Assembly: GCF_904846685.1 (NCBI RefSeq)
Contig: NZ_CAJHBQ010000001.1
Coordinates: 124,001-188,000 of the forward strand
From: Psychrobacter submarinus
Lineage (GTDB): Bacteria; Pseudomonadota; Gammaproteobacteria; Pseudomonadales; Moraxellaceae
Direction of reading: 5' to 3'
Length of the DNA stretch: 64,000 bases
Shown: piece by piece, positions 47,403 to 56,078 of the stretch
Numbering within the stretch: the first letter of the stretch is position 1
Layout of the letters: the number at the start of each line of letters is the position of its first letter
Notes under the pieces: generated by a model
Told to the model about the DNA's origin: nothing
Seen by the model: only the letters and a program-made list of their open reading frames with translations
Databases searched by the model: none
Position numbers and translations under genes: made by a program

Positions 47403-48361
47403 AGTCCTGCCTCCTTCATACTATCTGCACTCTGAATATTTTGCTCCACCAAACGCATAAATAGCTCTTCTAATCGGTTCGACTTATTACGCATACTGGC
47501 GACATCAATATCGCGCTCTGTTAATTGCTCAAACACACAGTTCAGAGTCTCGCCTTGGGTCAAGGTGACCTCCAAAGTCATCTCATCGGGCTGCGCAATA
47601 TCAGTGACTTGCTCAATAACCAAAGACTCTGTCAGCGGTTTTGTTAAGTCTAAGACAAAGGTCTCAACTGATAGTTGCCCGAGTAAGTCTTTCATCTCAG
47701 TGTTAATGCGTATTTCACCATGATCTAAGATAGCGATACGCTTACACAGCTGTTCCGCTTCCTCTAGATAATGCGTAGTCAAAATAATCGTGGTGTTTTC
47801 TTCAACGTTGATCTGCTGCATAAATTCCCACATAGAGCGGCGCAGCTCAATATCGACACCCGCTGTCGGCTCATCAAGAATTAACAGCTTTGGCTTATGA
47901 ATCAGCGCGCGAGCAATCATCAAACGCCGCTTCATACCCCCTGAGAGCTCACGCGCTTTACTACCGCGTTTATCCCATAATCCCAAAGCTGTTAGCAAGC
48001 GTTTGGCACGCGGCTTAGCTTCGCTCGCTGGTATACCGAAGTAGCCTGCTTGGGTGATCAAGATATCGCCAACTTTTTCAAACATATTGAAATTAAACTC
48101 TTGCGGCACCACGCCAAGGTACTGCTTAGCGACTGAAGGATTGGCTAATAAATCGGTGCCCAAGATCTCTACACTGCCGGTCGTTGGCTTAAACAGTGAG
48201 CTGATAATACCAATCATCGTCGACTTGCCAGCACCATTAGGCCCAAGCAACGCAAAAAACCCACCTTGCGGCACAGTCAGATTGGCCCCTTTTAGAGCTG
48301 AAAAGCCATTATCATAAGTCTTGGACAAGTTTTTAATCTCAAGTGCTGGTACCTCAGACAT
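47399..48361 (-). CDS. yadG: ABC transporter ATP-binding protein
   Basis: A 320-residue ATPase: Walker A 'LLGPNGAGKSTMIGIISSLF', Q loop 'VVPQEFNFN', signature 'ARELSGGMKRRLMIARALIH', Walker B 'LLILDEPTAGVDIELRR' and the switch His in 'ILTTHYLEEAEQ'. A C-terminal regulatory tail of about 80 residues follows. It pairs with the adjacent permease as in E. coli YadGH. Transport direction is export, substrate unknown. Confidence 0.93.
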   Translation of the reverse strand: MSEVPALEIKNLSKTYDNGFSALKGANLTVPQGGFFALLGPNGAGKSTMIGIISSLFKPTTGSVEILGTDLLANPSVAKQYLGVVPQEFNFNMFEKVGDILITQAGYFGIPASEAKPRAKRLLTALGLWDKRGSKARELSGGMKRRLMIARALIHKPKLLILDEPTAGVDIELRRSMWEFMQQINVEENTTIILTTHYLEEAEQLCKRIAILDHGEIRINTEMKDLLGQLSVETFVLDLTKPLTESLVIEQVTDIAQPDEMTLEVTLTQGETLNCVFEQLTERDIDVASMRNKSNRLEELFMRLVEQNIQSADSMKEAGL

Positions 48362-48664
48362 GAAGACCTCTTTATTGATTCTATAAATGGTTTATGACGT
48401 TTTTGTATTTCTATAAGATTGCTTTATCATCATTGCTGCAAGCTGTCTAAGTGAGGCTAATCTACAGGTATTTCAACTGAGTTTTAAGGGGAAAGTCTTA
48501 ACTACAGTATTAATAATTTTAATCATTACCAAACTTGCAATATTACGCGCTAAAAAAACGCCTATCTCAACTTATGAAATAGACGCTCATTCAAAAAACG
48601 ACTGCTGATTAATTGTAAGTTGGTTACTGGTTAAGCATCACTTATATAATAGCGTTACAGCAGC
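48362..48664. other. Intergenic region between the ABC and cytochrome genes
   Basis: About 300 bp between two minus-strand genes. It contains the terminator at 48552-48586 and presumably the promoter of the ABC pair. I see no coding sequence. Confidence 0.45.
48552..48586 (-). terminator. Terminator after the cytochrome c5-like gene
   Basis: On the minus strand, cgtctat and ataggcg pair over 7 bp (one G-T) with a 13-nt loop, then comes a run of seven T. It lies about 80 bp after the cytochrome stop. Confidence 0.65.
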
Positions 48665-49333
48665 TTAACTTGCTTCGGCAATCATATAATCCACTGCGTT
48701 TTCGACTTCTTCGTCAGGGATAGAAGCACCACCTTTAGCAGGCATAGCATTAAAGCCGTTGATGGCATGATCATATAAAGTCGCTTCACCTTTGGCGATA
48801 CGCGGTCCCCAAGCACCAGCATCACCTAACATAGGCGAGCCTAATAGGCCAGATGCGTGACAAGTCTGGCATACGGCATTGTAGACCGTTGCACCATCAC
48901 GAGGGCCGTCACCTGCTGCAGGGGTAGCAGCGCGAGTCGTAACGTTACAAGTCTCGCCTTCATAGCAGATGTTGCCGACAGGCTGAATACGAGCAATGAG
49001 ATTTGGGTATAACGCGATTAGCTTTTGTACTTGCGGTGTATCTTCAGGGATTGGCTCTTCTTCAACAGCAGGGGTCGCTGCCGCTTGCGCCGTTTCGTCA
49101 GCCGCCGTGTCGTCCTCAGCCATTGCCGCATCACCCTCAGCTACTTCTTCGGTGGTATCAGCTGCTGCTTGGGTGTCATCACCCAATACTTGCGGTGCGT
49201 TTTCTACCACTTCCTGCGCTTCTTCTACATCAGAGACGCTTACAGGCGTATCCACTATTTCTTCAGCTTGGCTCACAGCGATACTAGCGATTCCTAGAAT
49301 GGCAGCTGCCGATAACATCACTACTTTTCTCAT
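48665..49333 (-). CDS. Cytochrome c5-like c-type cytochrome
   Basis: A 222-residue exported protein. A signal peptide ('VVMLSAAAILGIASIAVSQA') is followed by an acidic Ala/Glu/Asp/Thr-rich segment (about 25-95) and a C-terminal cytochrome domain with the haem-binding 'CQTCHASGLLGSPMLGD' and the probable distal Met in 'NGFNAMPAKGGAS'. A second Cys pair ('CYEGETC', about residues 123-129) may form a disulphide. It would carry electrons in the periplasm. The low-complexity segment is longer than in typical cytochrome c5. Confidence 0.88.
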   Translation of the reverse strand: MRKVVMLSAAAILGIASIAVSQAEEIVDTPVSVSDVEEAQEVVENAPQVLGDDTQAAADTTEEVAEGDAAMAEDDTAADETAQAAATPAVEEEPIPEDTPQVQKLIALYPNLIARIQPVGNICYEGETCNVTTRAATPAAGDGPRDGATVYNAVCQTCHASGLLGSPMLGDAGAWGPRIAKGEATLYDHAINGFNAMPAKGGASIPDEEVENAVDYMIAEAS

Positions 49334-49598
49334 TCGTCACGTTCTCTTATTACGTAGACAAGTGGCGGCGTTGAATAGCTGACGCCTTACCCTTATGACA
49401 GCATAACTTTGATAATTCTCGAGTTCGCTGTTGGGCAGCAGGCATGATTATTCTATATGCAGGCGCACTTGTCATCGGTGATTATTTATCAGTATGAATT
49501 CTCCCTAACATTATAAGGGAAAAGGCGGGTAAATTGCCATGCCTGTTTACTGACTATGCTGTTTTTTCGCAAAAAAGCATAAAGCGCCGCATCAATCG
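49334..49598. other. Intergenic region between the cytochrome and tRNA-Arg genes
   Basis: No coding sequence is visible. A hairpin with arms atgc+tttttt and aaaaaa+gcat at about 49556-49580 is the only structure; the cytochrome promoter should lie to its left. Confidence 0.4.
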
Positions 49599-49627
49599 TT
49601 GGCTTTGCTGCTTTTATTTGTTAGACT
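49599..49627 (+). promoter_or_regulatory. Probable promoter of tRNA-Arg
   Basis: TTGGCT (49599-49604) and TAGACT (49622-49627) are 17 bp apart and 23 bp before the tRNA 5' end. Both boxes deviate from consensus. Confidence 0.4.
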
Positions 49628-49650
49628 AAGCGGTCTTTATTTTTAGACAA

Positions 49651-49727
49651 GCGCTCGTAGCTCAGTTGGATAGAGTATCGGTTTCCGAAGCCGAGGGTCG
49701 TGGGTTCGATTCCCGCCGAGCGCACCA
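49651..49727 (+). tRNA. tRNA-Arg (anticodon CCG)
   Basis: A 77-nt cloverleaf with acceptor arm gcgctcg/cgagcgc and encoded CCA. The anticodon stem tcggt/gccga encloses the loop ttccgaa, giving CCG, which reads CGG arginine codons. The T arm is gtggg-ttcgatt-cccgc. Confidence 0.97.
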
Positions 49728-50160
49728 ATCATCGTATTTCGCCCTTCCTAAGATTGCGCTTTTGGCTTAACGGCTGACGCTTTTCTTTTGAGTGAATCCC
49801 TCAGTACTATTAAAACTCCTCAGTACTATCAATAAGCCTCTAATACGTATCACTATTAAGCATTCCGCTTATAGTTCAGTGCAGTCTCTAGCTCTAGTAT
49901 CACTTAAACCAAGATTCTATCGCTGTAAAATAGCAGCAAACATAAGACAACTGCGCTTATTATTTAAGCATAACGTCTAAGTATAACGTCGTTGCAAGTC
50001 GCATCAGATGCGCTCAAGACTGCACGATTTATAGGCATAAAAAAAGCCCTCTTAAAGGCTTTTAGTCTTATTATCAATCATACAAAATATATCGGTTTAC
50101 TGTTGCTGTGTTCATATGTTTTTTACTCAAGGCATTGCTTGTCTTGTTACTTCGTTATTT
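49728..50160. other. Non-coding region after tRNA-Arg
   Basis: Two plus-strand frames of about 60 codons (49792-49980, 49992-50177) have no start signals or recognisable content, and I reject them. There is a short direct repeat, ctcagtactat, at about 49800 and 49826. The terminator at 50040-50065 lies at the right. Confidence 0.45.
50040..50065 (-). terminator. Terminator downstream of the 30-residue ORF
   Basis: On the minus strand aaaagcct and agggcttt form a stem followed by a run of T. It lies about 100 bp after the small minus-strand ORF at 50161-50253 and supports that ORF being transcribed. Confidence 0.55.
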
Positions 50161-50253
50161 TTAATAAACGATTCTGATGACAAGAGTGGCCGCTAGTAGA
50201 GCAATCAAACTAAACACTGCAAGCGAATACGAGAAAAAGCGAATATTACTCAT
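50161..50253 (-). CDS. Predicted 30-residue membrane peptide
   Basis: The frame reads 'MSNIRFFSYSLAVFSLIALL' then 'AATLVIRIVY' and a stop. It is a single hydrophobic helix with a positive start, typical of bacterial small membrane proteins. A ribosome-binding site ('aagagag') lies 7 bp before the ATG, and a minus-strand terminator follows. I do not recognise the family; function unknown. Confidence 0.5.
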   Translation of the reverse strand: MSNIRFFSYSLAVFSLIALLAATLVIRIVY

Positions 50254-50342
50254 AAAGAACTCTCTTTATATATAGCAAAGGCGCCCTGTCACTCTAATAT
50301 ATTTTATTTAATCTTCATTGTATAGAAATATTAAAATATAAC

Positions 50343-50623
50343 TAGGGCGTGTTGAACATTCGCAAATAGGCACTGCTGATCGCTAAAATTTTTCCAGACA
50401 AGGCATAAAGCGACGATAATGCAGATGCCTTAGCGAGATTTATAACGCAGTATGGGGCAATTTTAGCATCAGACCCAACGATAAAAGCAGGGGACAGGAC
50501 TCTTTTTTGCCGCTTCATCGTTAAAAATAAGCGCTTAGAATGACTAAACTTATTATTTTTAACATCGAATCGCCTAAAAAATAGTCGCTGTCAGTGCCAT
50601 GGTCGAATGTGCAACACGCCCTA
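50343..50623. mobile_element. 277-bp miniature transposable element, copy 2 (with flanking TA)
   Basis: The unit 50345-50621 is the inverted counterpart of copy 1 at 46277-46553: same length, same terminal inverted repeats (one end has tgtgcaac instead of tgttcaac), TA on both sides and about 98% identity by eye. No transposase is encoded. The two copies bound a 3.8-kb segment holding the ABC exporter, the cytochrome, tRNA-Arg and the 30-residue peptide. Confidence 0.9.
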
Positions 50624-50702
50624 ATAATTAGTTAGTAAAACAAGTAAATTATAGAGCTTATAAAAAGAGCTAGGTTGAGTTATCGCTAAAACTGGATTTG
50701 CT

Positions 50703-51068
50703 CTACTCTGCGTCTGCTAAATGAGCCGTCAACACATCGCGACTAGGCACGCGGTGATAATTCATAATCGGCACTTCACCTAATCTGCGCGCACCGGCAG
50801 CAAGACTCTTGTCAATAGTAATCATCGCGACTTTTTTACCTTGACGGCTGATGAGTAGATGCTTGGCTTTGCGGCTGACTTGATACTCAGGAAAAATCCT
50901 TTTGACTAAGGCTGCAGTCTTTTGCAGTGGGTCGTTCTTGGGTAGCTCATTAGTACTGGCGCCATTCGCCGCTTTGGCACCACGCGCCTTGGCCAGTAGC
51001 CATAGTCCAACGACTACACTTATGAGTATGACAAGCCACCATATTCCGTCTATCATAAAGGGAGACAT
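50703..51068 (-). CDS. Small membrane-anchored protein of unknown function
   Basis: A 121-residue protein with an N-terminal membrane helix ('IWWLVILISVVVGLWLLA') and a basic soluble domain ('IFPEYQVSRKAKHLLISRQG', 'ITIDKSLAAGARRLGEVPIM'). The soluble part looks like a short alpha/beta domain, but I cannot place it in a family. It is divergent from the sirtuin gene 57 bp away. The start could be 51068 or 51056. Confidence 0.65.
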   Translation of the reverse strand: MSPFMIDGIWWLVILISVVVGLWLLAKARGAKAANGASTNELPKNDPLQKTAALVKRIFPEYQVSRKAKHLLISRQGKKVAMITIDKSLAAGARRLGEVPIMNYHRVPSRDVLTAHLADAE

Positions 51069-51124
51069 CCATCGTTATTGAATTGAGTTTAGACGAGTAA
51101 ACGTTAGAGAATGAGGGTTCAGTT

Positions 51125-51919
51125 ATGGTAGCAGAATTATCAGCGGAGTTAATAGGACAAGTTGAACAAGCGGCGCAATTATTGCAGTCCGCCAAGCGCG
51201 TTTGTATTTTGACTGGTGCGGGTATCTCAGCTGAAAGCGGTATCCCAACCTTTCGCGATAAGCAAACCGGCTTATGGGAGAAGTTTCGCGCCGAAGATCT
51301 AGCCAGTCCTGTCGCATTTGCGCGCGATCCTAAGCTGGTCTGGTCTTGGTATCAGTGGCGTCGGCAGTTGGTGCATGATAAAGCGCCCAACCCCGCGCAT
51401 CAAGCCTTAGCGCAGTGGCAAGCCGCAAGCTCATCATTAGGTCAGCATATTACCTTAATCACCCAAAACGTTGATGACTTACATGAGCAAGCAGGCAGCG
51501 ACGCTATTCATTTGCATGGTCATCTGTGGAAAAATCGCTGTAGCCAGTGCGATAGCGTTTATGAGGATAATGCCAAAGACAAGCCGCTTGATTTTGATGA
51601 GCAGCTCATCACTTGCCCTCACTGCGGCAGTTATATTCGCCCTGATATCGTCTGGTTTGGTGAGGCGCTACCGGTTGCTGCTTGGCAAATGGCTGAAGAG
51701 GCGGCAGCGAATTGCGATGTCTTTATGAGTATCGGTACCTCAAGCCTCGTCTATCCAGCTGCAGGTCTTGCGCAATTGGCGAAGCAAAACGGTGCCAAGA
51801 TCATCGAGGTCAATCCCAACCCTACGCCAAGCACGGTAGTCGACATCACACTAGCAGCTAAAGCAGGCGCAGTAATGCCAGTATTGATTAATCAACTAAC
51901 AGACAAAACAGATAAGTAG
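51125..51919 (+). CDS. cobB: NAD-dependent protein deacylase (sirtuin, CobB-like)
   Basis: A 264-residue sirtuin. The Rossmann part has 'ILTGAGISAESGIPTFRDKQ', 'TLITQNVDDLHEQAGSDAIH' with the catalytic His in 'LHGHLWKN', and a zinc module with CxxC pairs ('CSQC' and 'CPHC'). The Tyr and Arg in 'SWYQWRRQLV' match the class III pocket that accepts succinyl groups as well as acetyl. It removes acyl groups from lysines using NAD+. 'gaggg' lies 7 bp before the ATG. Confidence 0.93.
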   Translation: MVAELSAELIGQVEQAAQLLQSAKRVCILTGAGISAESGIPTFRDKQTGLWEKFRAEDLASPVAFARDPKLVWSWYQWRRQLVHDKAPNPAHQALAQWQAASSSLGQHITLITQNVDDLHEQAGSDAIHLHGHLWKNRCSQCDSVYEDNAKDKPLDFDEQLITCPHCGSYIRPDIVWFGEALPVAAWQMAEEAAANCDVFMSIGTSSLVYPAAGLAQLAKQNGAKIIEVNPNPTPSTVVDITLAAKAGAVMPVLINQLTDKTDK

Positions 51920-51961
51920 CGTATCAAGACACAAGCTAAGTATGATTTGCTATAAGCGTTG

Positions 51962-52963
51962 TTAACTACTCACAGCAGCATCTACTTTATCTAGATACGC
52001 TTGCTTTAGCTCCTCGCTGATAAATGCCGATTTAAAGGAGTTTTTGACTAAAGTTATCATGTCGTCTGCCGACAAGTCGATATGCTCATAAAGATTAATA
52101 AAGTTTTGATTAATATAGCCTTTAAAATAAGCCGGATCGTCAGAGTTGACACTGACATTTAGGCCATAATCGAGCAGCTCCTTGATATTGTGCTGCGGAT
52201 AATCGTCAAATACCTTAAGCTCAATATTAGAATTCGGGCAGACAGTAAGCGGTATTTGCTCTTGTTTTAGACGCTGCATCAGCTCTGGGCTATTGATCGA
52301 TTGTACGCCGTGATCGATTCGCTCAATCGCTAGTAAGTCTAGAGCCTCATTGATGTAGCTAAAGTCCGCTTCCTCACCAGCATGAGCGACAAGCTTGAAG
52401 CCTTCTGCTTTGGCGCGTTTGAATACCGCTTCAAACTTGGCCGGCGGGTTACCTATCTCAGCTGAGTCGAGACCGACACCGATGATATCGTCTTTGTACG
52501 CTAAGGCTTGCTCGAAGGTCTCAAAGGCTTCTTGTTCAGACAAATGCCGCAAAAAGCACATGATAATAGCGGAGGTAATACCGTACTGCTCCTTGGCATC
52601 GCTAAGCGCTCTTTTGATACCACCGATGACCGTTGCAAACTCAATACCTCTTTCGGTATGGGTTTGCGGATCGAAAAATATCTCAGTATGAACGATATTA
52701 TTGTCCACGCACTGCAGCATATAAGCCCAAGTCAGATCATAAAAATCCTCTTCCGTAATTAACACCTTAGCCCCAGCATAATAAATATCTAAAAAGCTCT
52801 GCAAATCGCTAAAGTTATAAGCGGCGCGTACCTCATCTACAGTCTCATAAGGAATAGTCACGTCATTCTTCTTCGCTAGCCTAAACATCAACTCTGGCTC
52901 AAGCGAACCTTCGATATGTAAATGCAGCTCCGCTTTTGGTAGTTTTTTTATCAGCTCAATCAT
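51962..52963 (-). CDS. Adenosine deaminase family enzyme, probably adenine deaminase
   Basis: A 333-residue metal-dependent deaminase. Metal ligands and catalytic residues are in 'PKAELHLHIEGSLEPELMFR', 'KLVAHAGEEADFSYINEALD', 'IERIDHGVQS' and 'VNSDDPAYF'. The run 'FLDIYYAGAKVLITEEDFYD' and 'IIMCFLRHLSEQEAFETFEQ' is typical of the adenine deaminase subgroup (fungal Aah1 type) rather than true adenosine deaminase, so hypoxanthine from adenine is the likely product. It serves purine salvage. It is convergent with the sirtuin gene. Confidence 0.9.
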   Translation of the reverse strand: MIELIKKLPKAELHLHIEGSLEPELMFRLAKKNDVTIPYETVDEVRAAYNFSDLQSFLDIYYAGAKVLITEEDFYDLTWAYMLQCVDNNIVHTEIFFDPQTHTERGIEFATVIGGIKRALSDAKEQYGITSAIIMCFLRHLSEQEAFETFEQALAYKDDIIGVGLDSAEIGNPPAKFEAVFKRAKAEGFKLVAHAGEEADFSYINEALDLLAIERIDHGVQSINSPELMQRLKQEQIPLTVCPNSNIELKVFDDYPQHNIKELLDYGLNVSVNSDDPAYFKGYINQNFINLYEHIDLSADDMITLVKNSFKSAFISEELKQAYLDKVDAAVSS

Positions 52964-53011
52964 TGTTTTACCTTTACTCTGCGCTCTTTTATACGTTCTA
53001 ATATTGATGCC

Positions 53012-53536
53012 TTACTTCAAAAAAACTACTCCATCGGATAGCTCATTACCAGCAGGGTCATGCTCGAGATGGTAGTATTGGCGCAGCAGCTGCCCAATCT
53101 CATCAAGCAAATCGGCTAGACTCTCCTCGACTTTTTTACTAGCGATACCGGCGACCGCCTTATCACACATCGCTCGCCACACAGTTGGGCTAACATGAGC
53201 ACTGATACCGCGATCAGCAATGATATCTAAGCTTTGCTCACAGATGTTGACATAGACTAAGACTCCAGTGTTCTCTTCGGTATCCCAAACGCGGTAGTCG
53301 CTGAAGAGGTCTACAGCACGCGCACGCGCATCCATATGATAAGCGGACTGTATCGGTAAGGCATTTTCTATAATCAAGAATACCTCACCGCGATGACCGA
53401 TCTCAGCTTCAGTTACTTTCGCCGTCAGACGTGCACGAGCTTCAGGCGTCAACCACCTACTATGTAGCACGGGTACAAATGCGACCTGACGCCATAAGCG
53501 AGCGAAACTTGCCTGCGACGAGTTATCTTGGACCAT
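53012..53536 (-). CDS. TPM-domain protein (YgcG/DUF family), short form
   Basis: A 174-residue protein with a TPM-type domain: 'LTAKVTEAEIGHRGEVFLII', 'RAVDLFSDYRVWDTEENTGV', 'LVYVNICEQSLDIIADRGIS'. It has no signal peptide or membrane helix, unlike the longer paralogue upstream. TPM domains include phosphatases and membrane-complex assembly factors. It lies 88 bp after the long TPM gene in a lemA-TPM-TPM cluster. Confidence 0.82.
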   Translation of the reverse strand: MVQDNSSQASFARLWRQVAFVPVLHSRWLTPEARARLTAKVTEAEIGHRGEVFLIIENALPIQSAYHMDARARAVDLFSDYRVWDTEENTGVLVYVNICEQSLDIIADRGISAHVSPTVWRAMCDKAVAGIASKKVEESLADLLDEIGQLLRQYYHLEHDPAGNELSDGVVFLK

Positions 53537-53624
53537 GCTTGTTTATCCTCAAATATACTATTGCTCTATGAATAAATACTGACTCAATTAGGAATTAGGC
53601 GCGGCCAGATGAATAGCGCGCAGG

Positions 53625-54788
53625 CTACCAAGAGCCGCCAGCGCCGCCGCCACCGAAGCCGCCACCGCCACCGCCGAAGCCGCCACCACCGAAACCACCG
53701 CCGCCGAAGCCGCCGCTACCACCGCCAAGACCGGGTAAGAATATCATACCGCCGCCGCCGCCGCGTCCACCACGGCCACCGCCGCCTGAGCCGCGAGAGA
53801 TTAAGAATAGCCATATAAATATAGCCATAATGATGGTCATAAAGACACCGCCGCCTAAAGCCAAAGAACCGGCAAAAAACCCGCCTGCGGTCAGAATAGA
53901 GCCGAGCACACGGCCAAATATATTAGTAATAAAGCTACCGAATATCATCGCCATAAGGAATAAAAAAATAGGCGATGGCACCTCATCTGAACCTTGCTCA
54001 GCGCGGCGCGCTTCTGCTTGCGCATCGGCGCGGGCCAAGATCTCTGGATCGGCAGTTAGGCGCTGTTCGATTTTATCTAAGCCCGCTAGTAGTCCAGCGC
54101 CATAATCGTTTTGCTTAAAGTAAGGGGTGATATCTTCACGAATGATACGGTTGAGAGCAGCATCTGGTAGCACGCCTTCTAACCCATAACCCGACTGAAT
54201 ATAGATATCACGATCGTTCACCGCCACTAGTATCAAAAGTCCATCATCGGTATCAGCCTCGCCCAATTGCCATTTTTCAGCGGTTTGCAAAGAGTAGTCA
54301 AAGATAGGTACGCCGCCAGTCGTTGGTACAATAACAATAGCCGCTTGCGCAAGCCCCTTACGATAGATGCCTTGCAACTGTGCCTCTAGACGCTGTTTTT
54401 GTTGGGGGTTCAGGATATTAGCTTGATCGACGACTGGACTGTTGAGAATAAGCTTATCTGCATCAACGCCGGTAGCAGTAGAGCGTACAGGCGGCTGATT
54501 GTTCGCTTGATTTGGATTAGCGGCATTGCTATTAGCATTAGGGTTGATAGCATCGTTACCTAATATAGCGTCGTTGATCGCCTCATTACCGAGCACCGCA
54601 TCATTGATCGCTTCATTGGACTCACCCGCTTTTGCAATAGCGACTAAGTCTTCAACGCTGCGTTGATTCTGCACATCCCCGTCAGCGCTAGCCACAGCGA
54701 CCTCATTCTGCGCGGCAGACAGCGCAGAAGTGCTCGCAGTGCTAAGGGCCAATAATACGGCGGTTACGATTGCTCTAGAGTTACTCAT
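53625..54788 (-). CDS. TPM-domain exported protein with Gly-rich tail (YgcG-like)
   Basis: About 387 residues. A signal peptide ('AIVTAVLLALSTASTSALSA') precedes a low-complexity Asn/Ala region with repeats of 'AINDAVLGNE' type (about 50-90), a TPM domain ('VVDQANILNPQQKQRLEAQL', 'GLLILVAVNDRDIYIQSGYG'), two membrane helices (about 270-330) and a C-terminal tail of GGGGFGG repeats ending 'GGGGAGGSW'. The frame begins at a TTG at 54818; the ATG at 54788 fits the signal peptide better. It follows lemA by 48 bp; LemA and TPM proteins are commonly linked. Confidence 0.87.
   Translation of the reverse strand: MSNSRAIVTAVLLALSTASTSALSAAQNEVAVASADGDVQNQRSVEDLVAIAKAGESNEAINDAVLGNEAINDAILGNDAINPNANSNAANPNQANNQPPVRSTATGVDADKLILNSPVVDQANILNPQQKQRLEAQLQGIYRKGLAQAAIVIVPTTGGVPIFDYSLQTAEKWQLGEADTDDGLLILVAVNDRDIYIQSGYGLEGVLPDAALNRIIREDITPYFKQNDYGAGLLAGLDKIEQRLTADPEILARADAQAEARRAEQGSDEVPSPIFLFLMAMIFGSFITNIFGRVLGSILTAGGFFAGSLALGGGVFMTIIMAIFIWLFLISRGSGGGGRGGRGGGGGMIFLPGLGGGSGGFGGGGFGGGGFGGGGGGFGGGGAGGSW
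53637..53790. repeat. GC-rich Gly-codon repeat in the TPM gene
   Basis: Repeated ccgccg/ccaccg units encode the Gly-rich tail. The tract is far more GC-rich than anything else in the window and is likely to vary in length by slippage. Confidence 0.7.
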
Positions 54789-54836
54789 CTGATCTATCTT
54801 ACCTAATGTTTTTTTCAAATAATGACCTGCTAAAAA

Positions 54837-55466
54837 CTATTCACCAAAATCAACTTCAGGCGCGGTAGAGATAGCGTCTTCATTAGCTACCGTAAAGTTC
54901 GGCTTAGTCTCCATGCCGAACACTTTAGCCGTAATATTGGTCGGGAACTGGCGCACGGTCGTATTATAGCCTTGCACTTCTTGGATATAACGATTACGCG
55001 CAACCGCGATACGATTCTCCGTACCTTCTAACTGCGCTTGTAGGTCTTGGAATAGTGCATCAGACTTTAAATCCGGATAGCGCTCGGACACTGCCATAAG
55101 ACGTGATAGTGCGCCAGTCATCTGCGACTGGGCTTCTGCATAACGCTCCATTGCTTCTGGGTCATTAAGCAGCTCTGGCGTCACGGTGATTCCGCCCGCT
55201 TGTGAGCGCGCCTGCGCCACTTGTGTGAAGACCTCCTGCTCTTGCTCAGCATACTGCTTGACCACATTGACCAAGTTTGGCACCAGATCGTCACGGCGCT
55301 GATATTGGTTGACCACCTCTGACCAAGAAGCAGTAACTTGCTCATCTTGTGATTGCAGATTGTTATAACCACAACCGCTTAGACTCACCGCTGAGGTCGC
55401 TAATACCGCTGACAATAATAAGGGTTTAATAAAAGATAAGGGCTTAGTAATAGATTGTCGTGCCAT
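54837..55466 (-). CDS. lemA: LemA family lipoprotein-like protein
   Basis: A 209-residue protein. The lipobox-like 'AVSLSGCGYNNLQSQDEQVT' suggests lipid attachment at Cys. The helical LemA domain follows: 'ASWSEVVNQYQRRDDLVPNL', 'AQSQMTGALSRLMAVSERYP' and 'IAVARNRYIQEVQGYNTTVR' with 'FPTNITAKVFGM'. LemA proteins form a helical bundle at the membrane; their function is not settled. The ATG at 55466 has 'ggag' 8 bp before it. It heads the lemA-TPM-TPM cluster. Confidence 0.93.
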   Translation of the reverse strand: MARQSITKPLSFIKPLLLSAVLATSAVSLSGCGYNNLQSQDEQVTASWSEVVNQYQRRDDLVPNLVNVVKQYAEQEQEVFTQVAQARSQAGGITVTPELLNDPEAMERYAEAQSQMTGALSRLMAVSERYPDLKSDALFQDLQAQLEGTENRIAVARNRYIQEVQGYNTTVRQFPTNITAKVFGMETKPNFTVANEDAISTAPEVDFGE

Positions 55467-56078
55467 TGATATATCTCCAAATAATAATCTCATAATGAGT
55501 CAAACTTATAGACCGCTACATATAGCGTTTCTTAAGACGGCATGTAGGCAGCCTAAGTCTATGCTGCTAATGATGGCAACATCATAGCGGTTTTACAATT
55601 GACCGTTACCAAAACACAACCGCAAACTAGTAGCTGCCTACCTTGCAAGAAATCAAAATCTTTATTCGACAACCTTCATATCATTCTAATCCTAGAACTA
55701 AACTTAAATTGCCTTTTAATTTATATAATCAAAAAAGAGGTTATGAGGTGAGAAATATCTAGTAATTTACCAAAAAATATGGCAAATTGCTGTTACGCAG
55801 CCGTACGGTTAGCATACATTTAGTAGTAGATTTAATACTAGATAGAGATAGTCTGTTACAAAGTCTGATTTTGACATATAGTGATTACGCTAACTGTCAG
55901 TACTAATAAACTGATTATCGACTTAGCATAATGTTTTAAAAAACTAACCTATGATATTTTTTAAGTCATTATGACATAAAGATATTACTATCGTGTAGTG
56001 ACTAAGACGGCCAATGGAATTGCACCGTAGCTCATGGTTTGTTGGAACGTTACAAAAAAGTATTCATGGAATGAAGCG
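55467..56078. other. Intergenic region between lemA and the symporter leader
   Basis: About 610 bp of AT-rich DNA with no frame that I can support. The promoters of lemA (minus) and the symporter (plus) should lie here; near 55960-56000 the sequence is AT-rich enough for a plus-strand promoter, but I could not fix its boxes. Confidence 0.4.

Noticed and set aside
49792..50177. Two plus-strand ORFs of about 60 codons after tRNA-Arg
   Set aside because: No ribosome-binding sites, odd composition, and a minus-strand terminator runs through the second.
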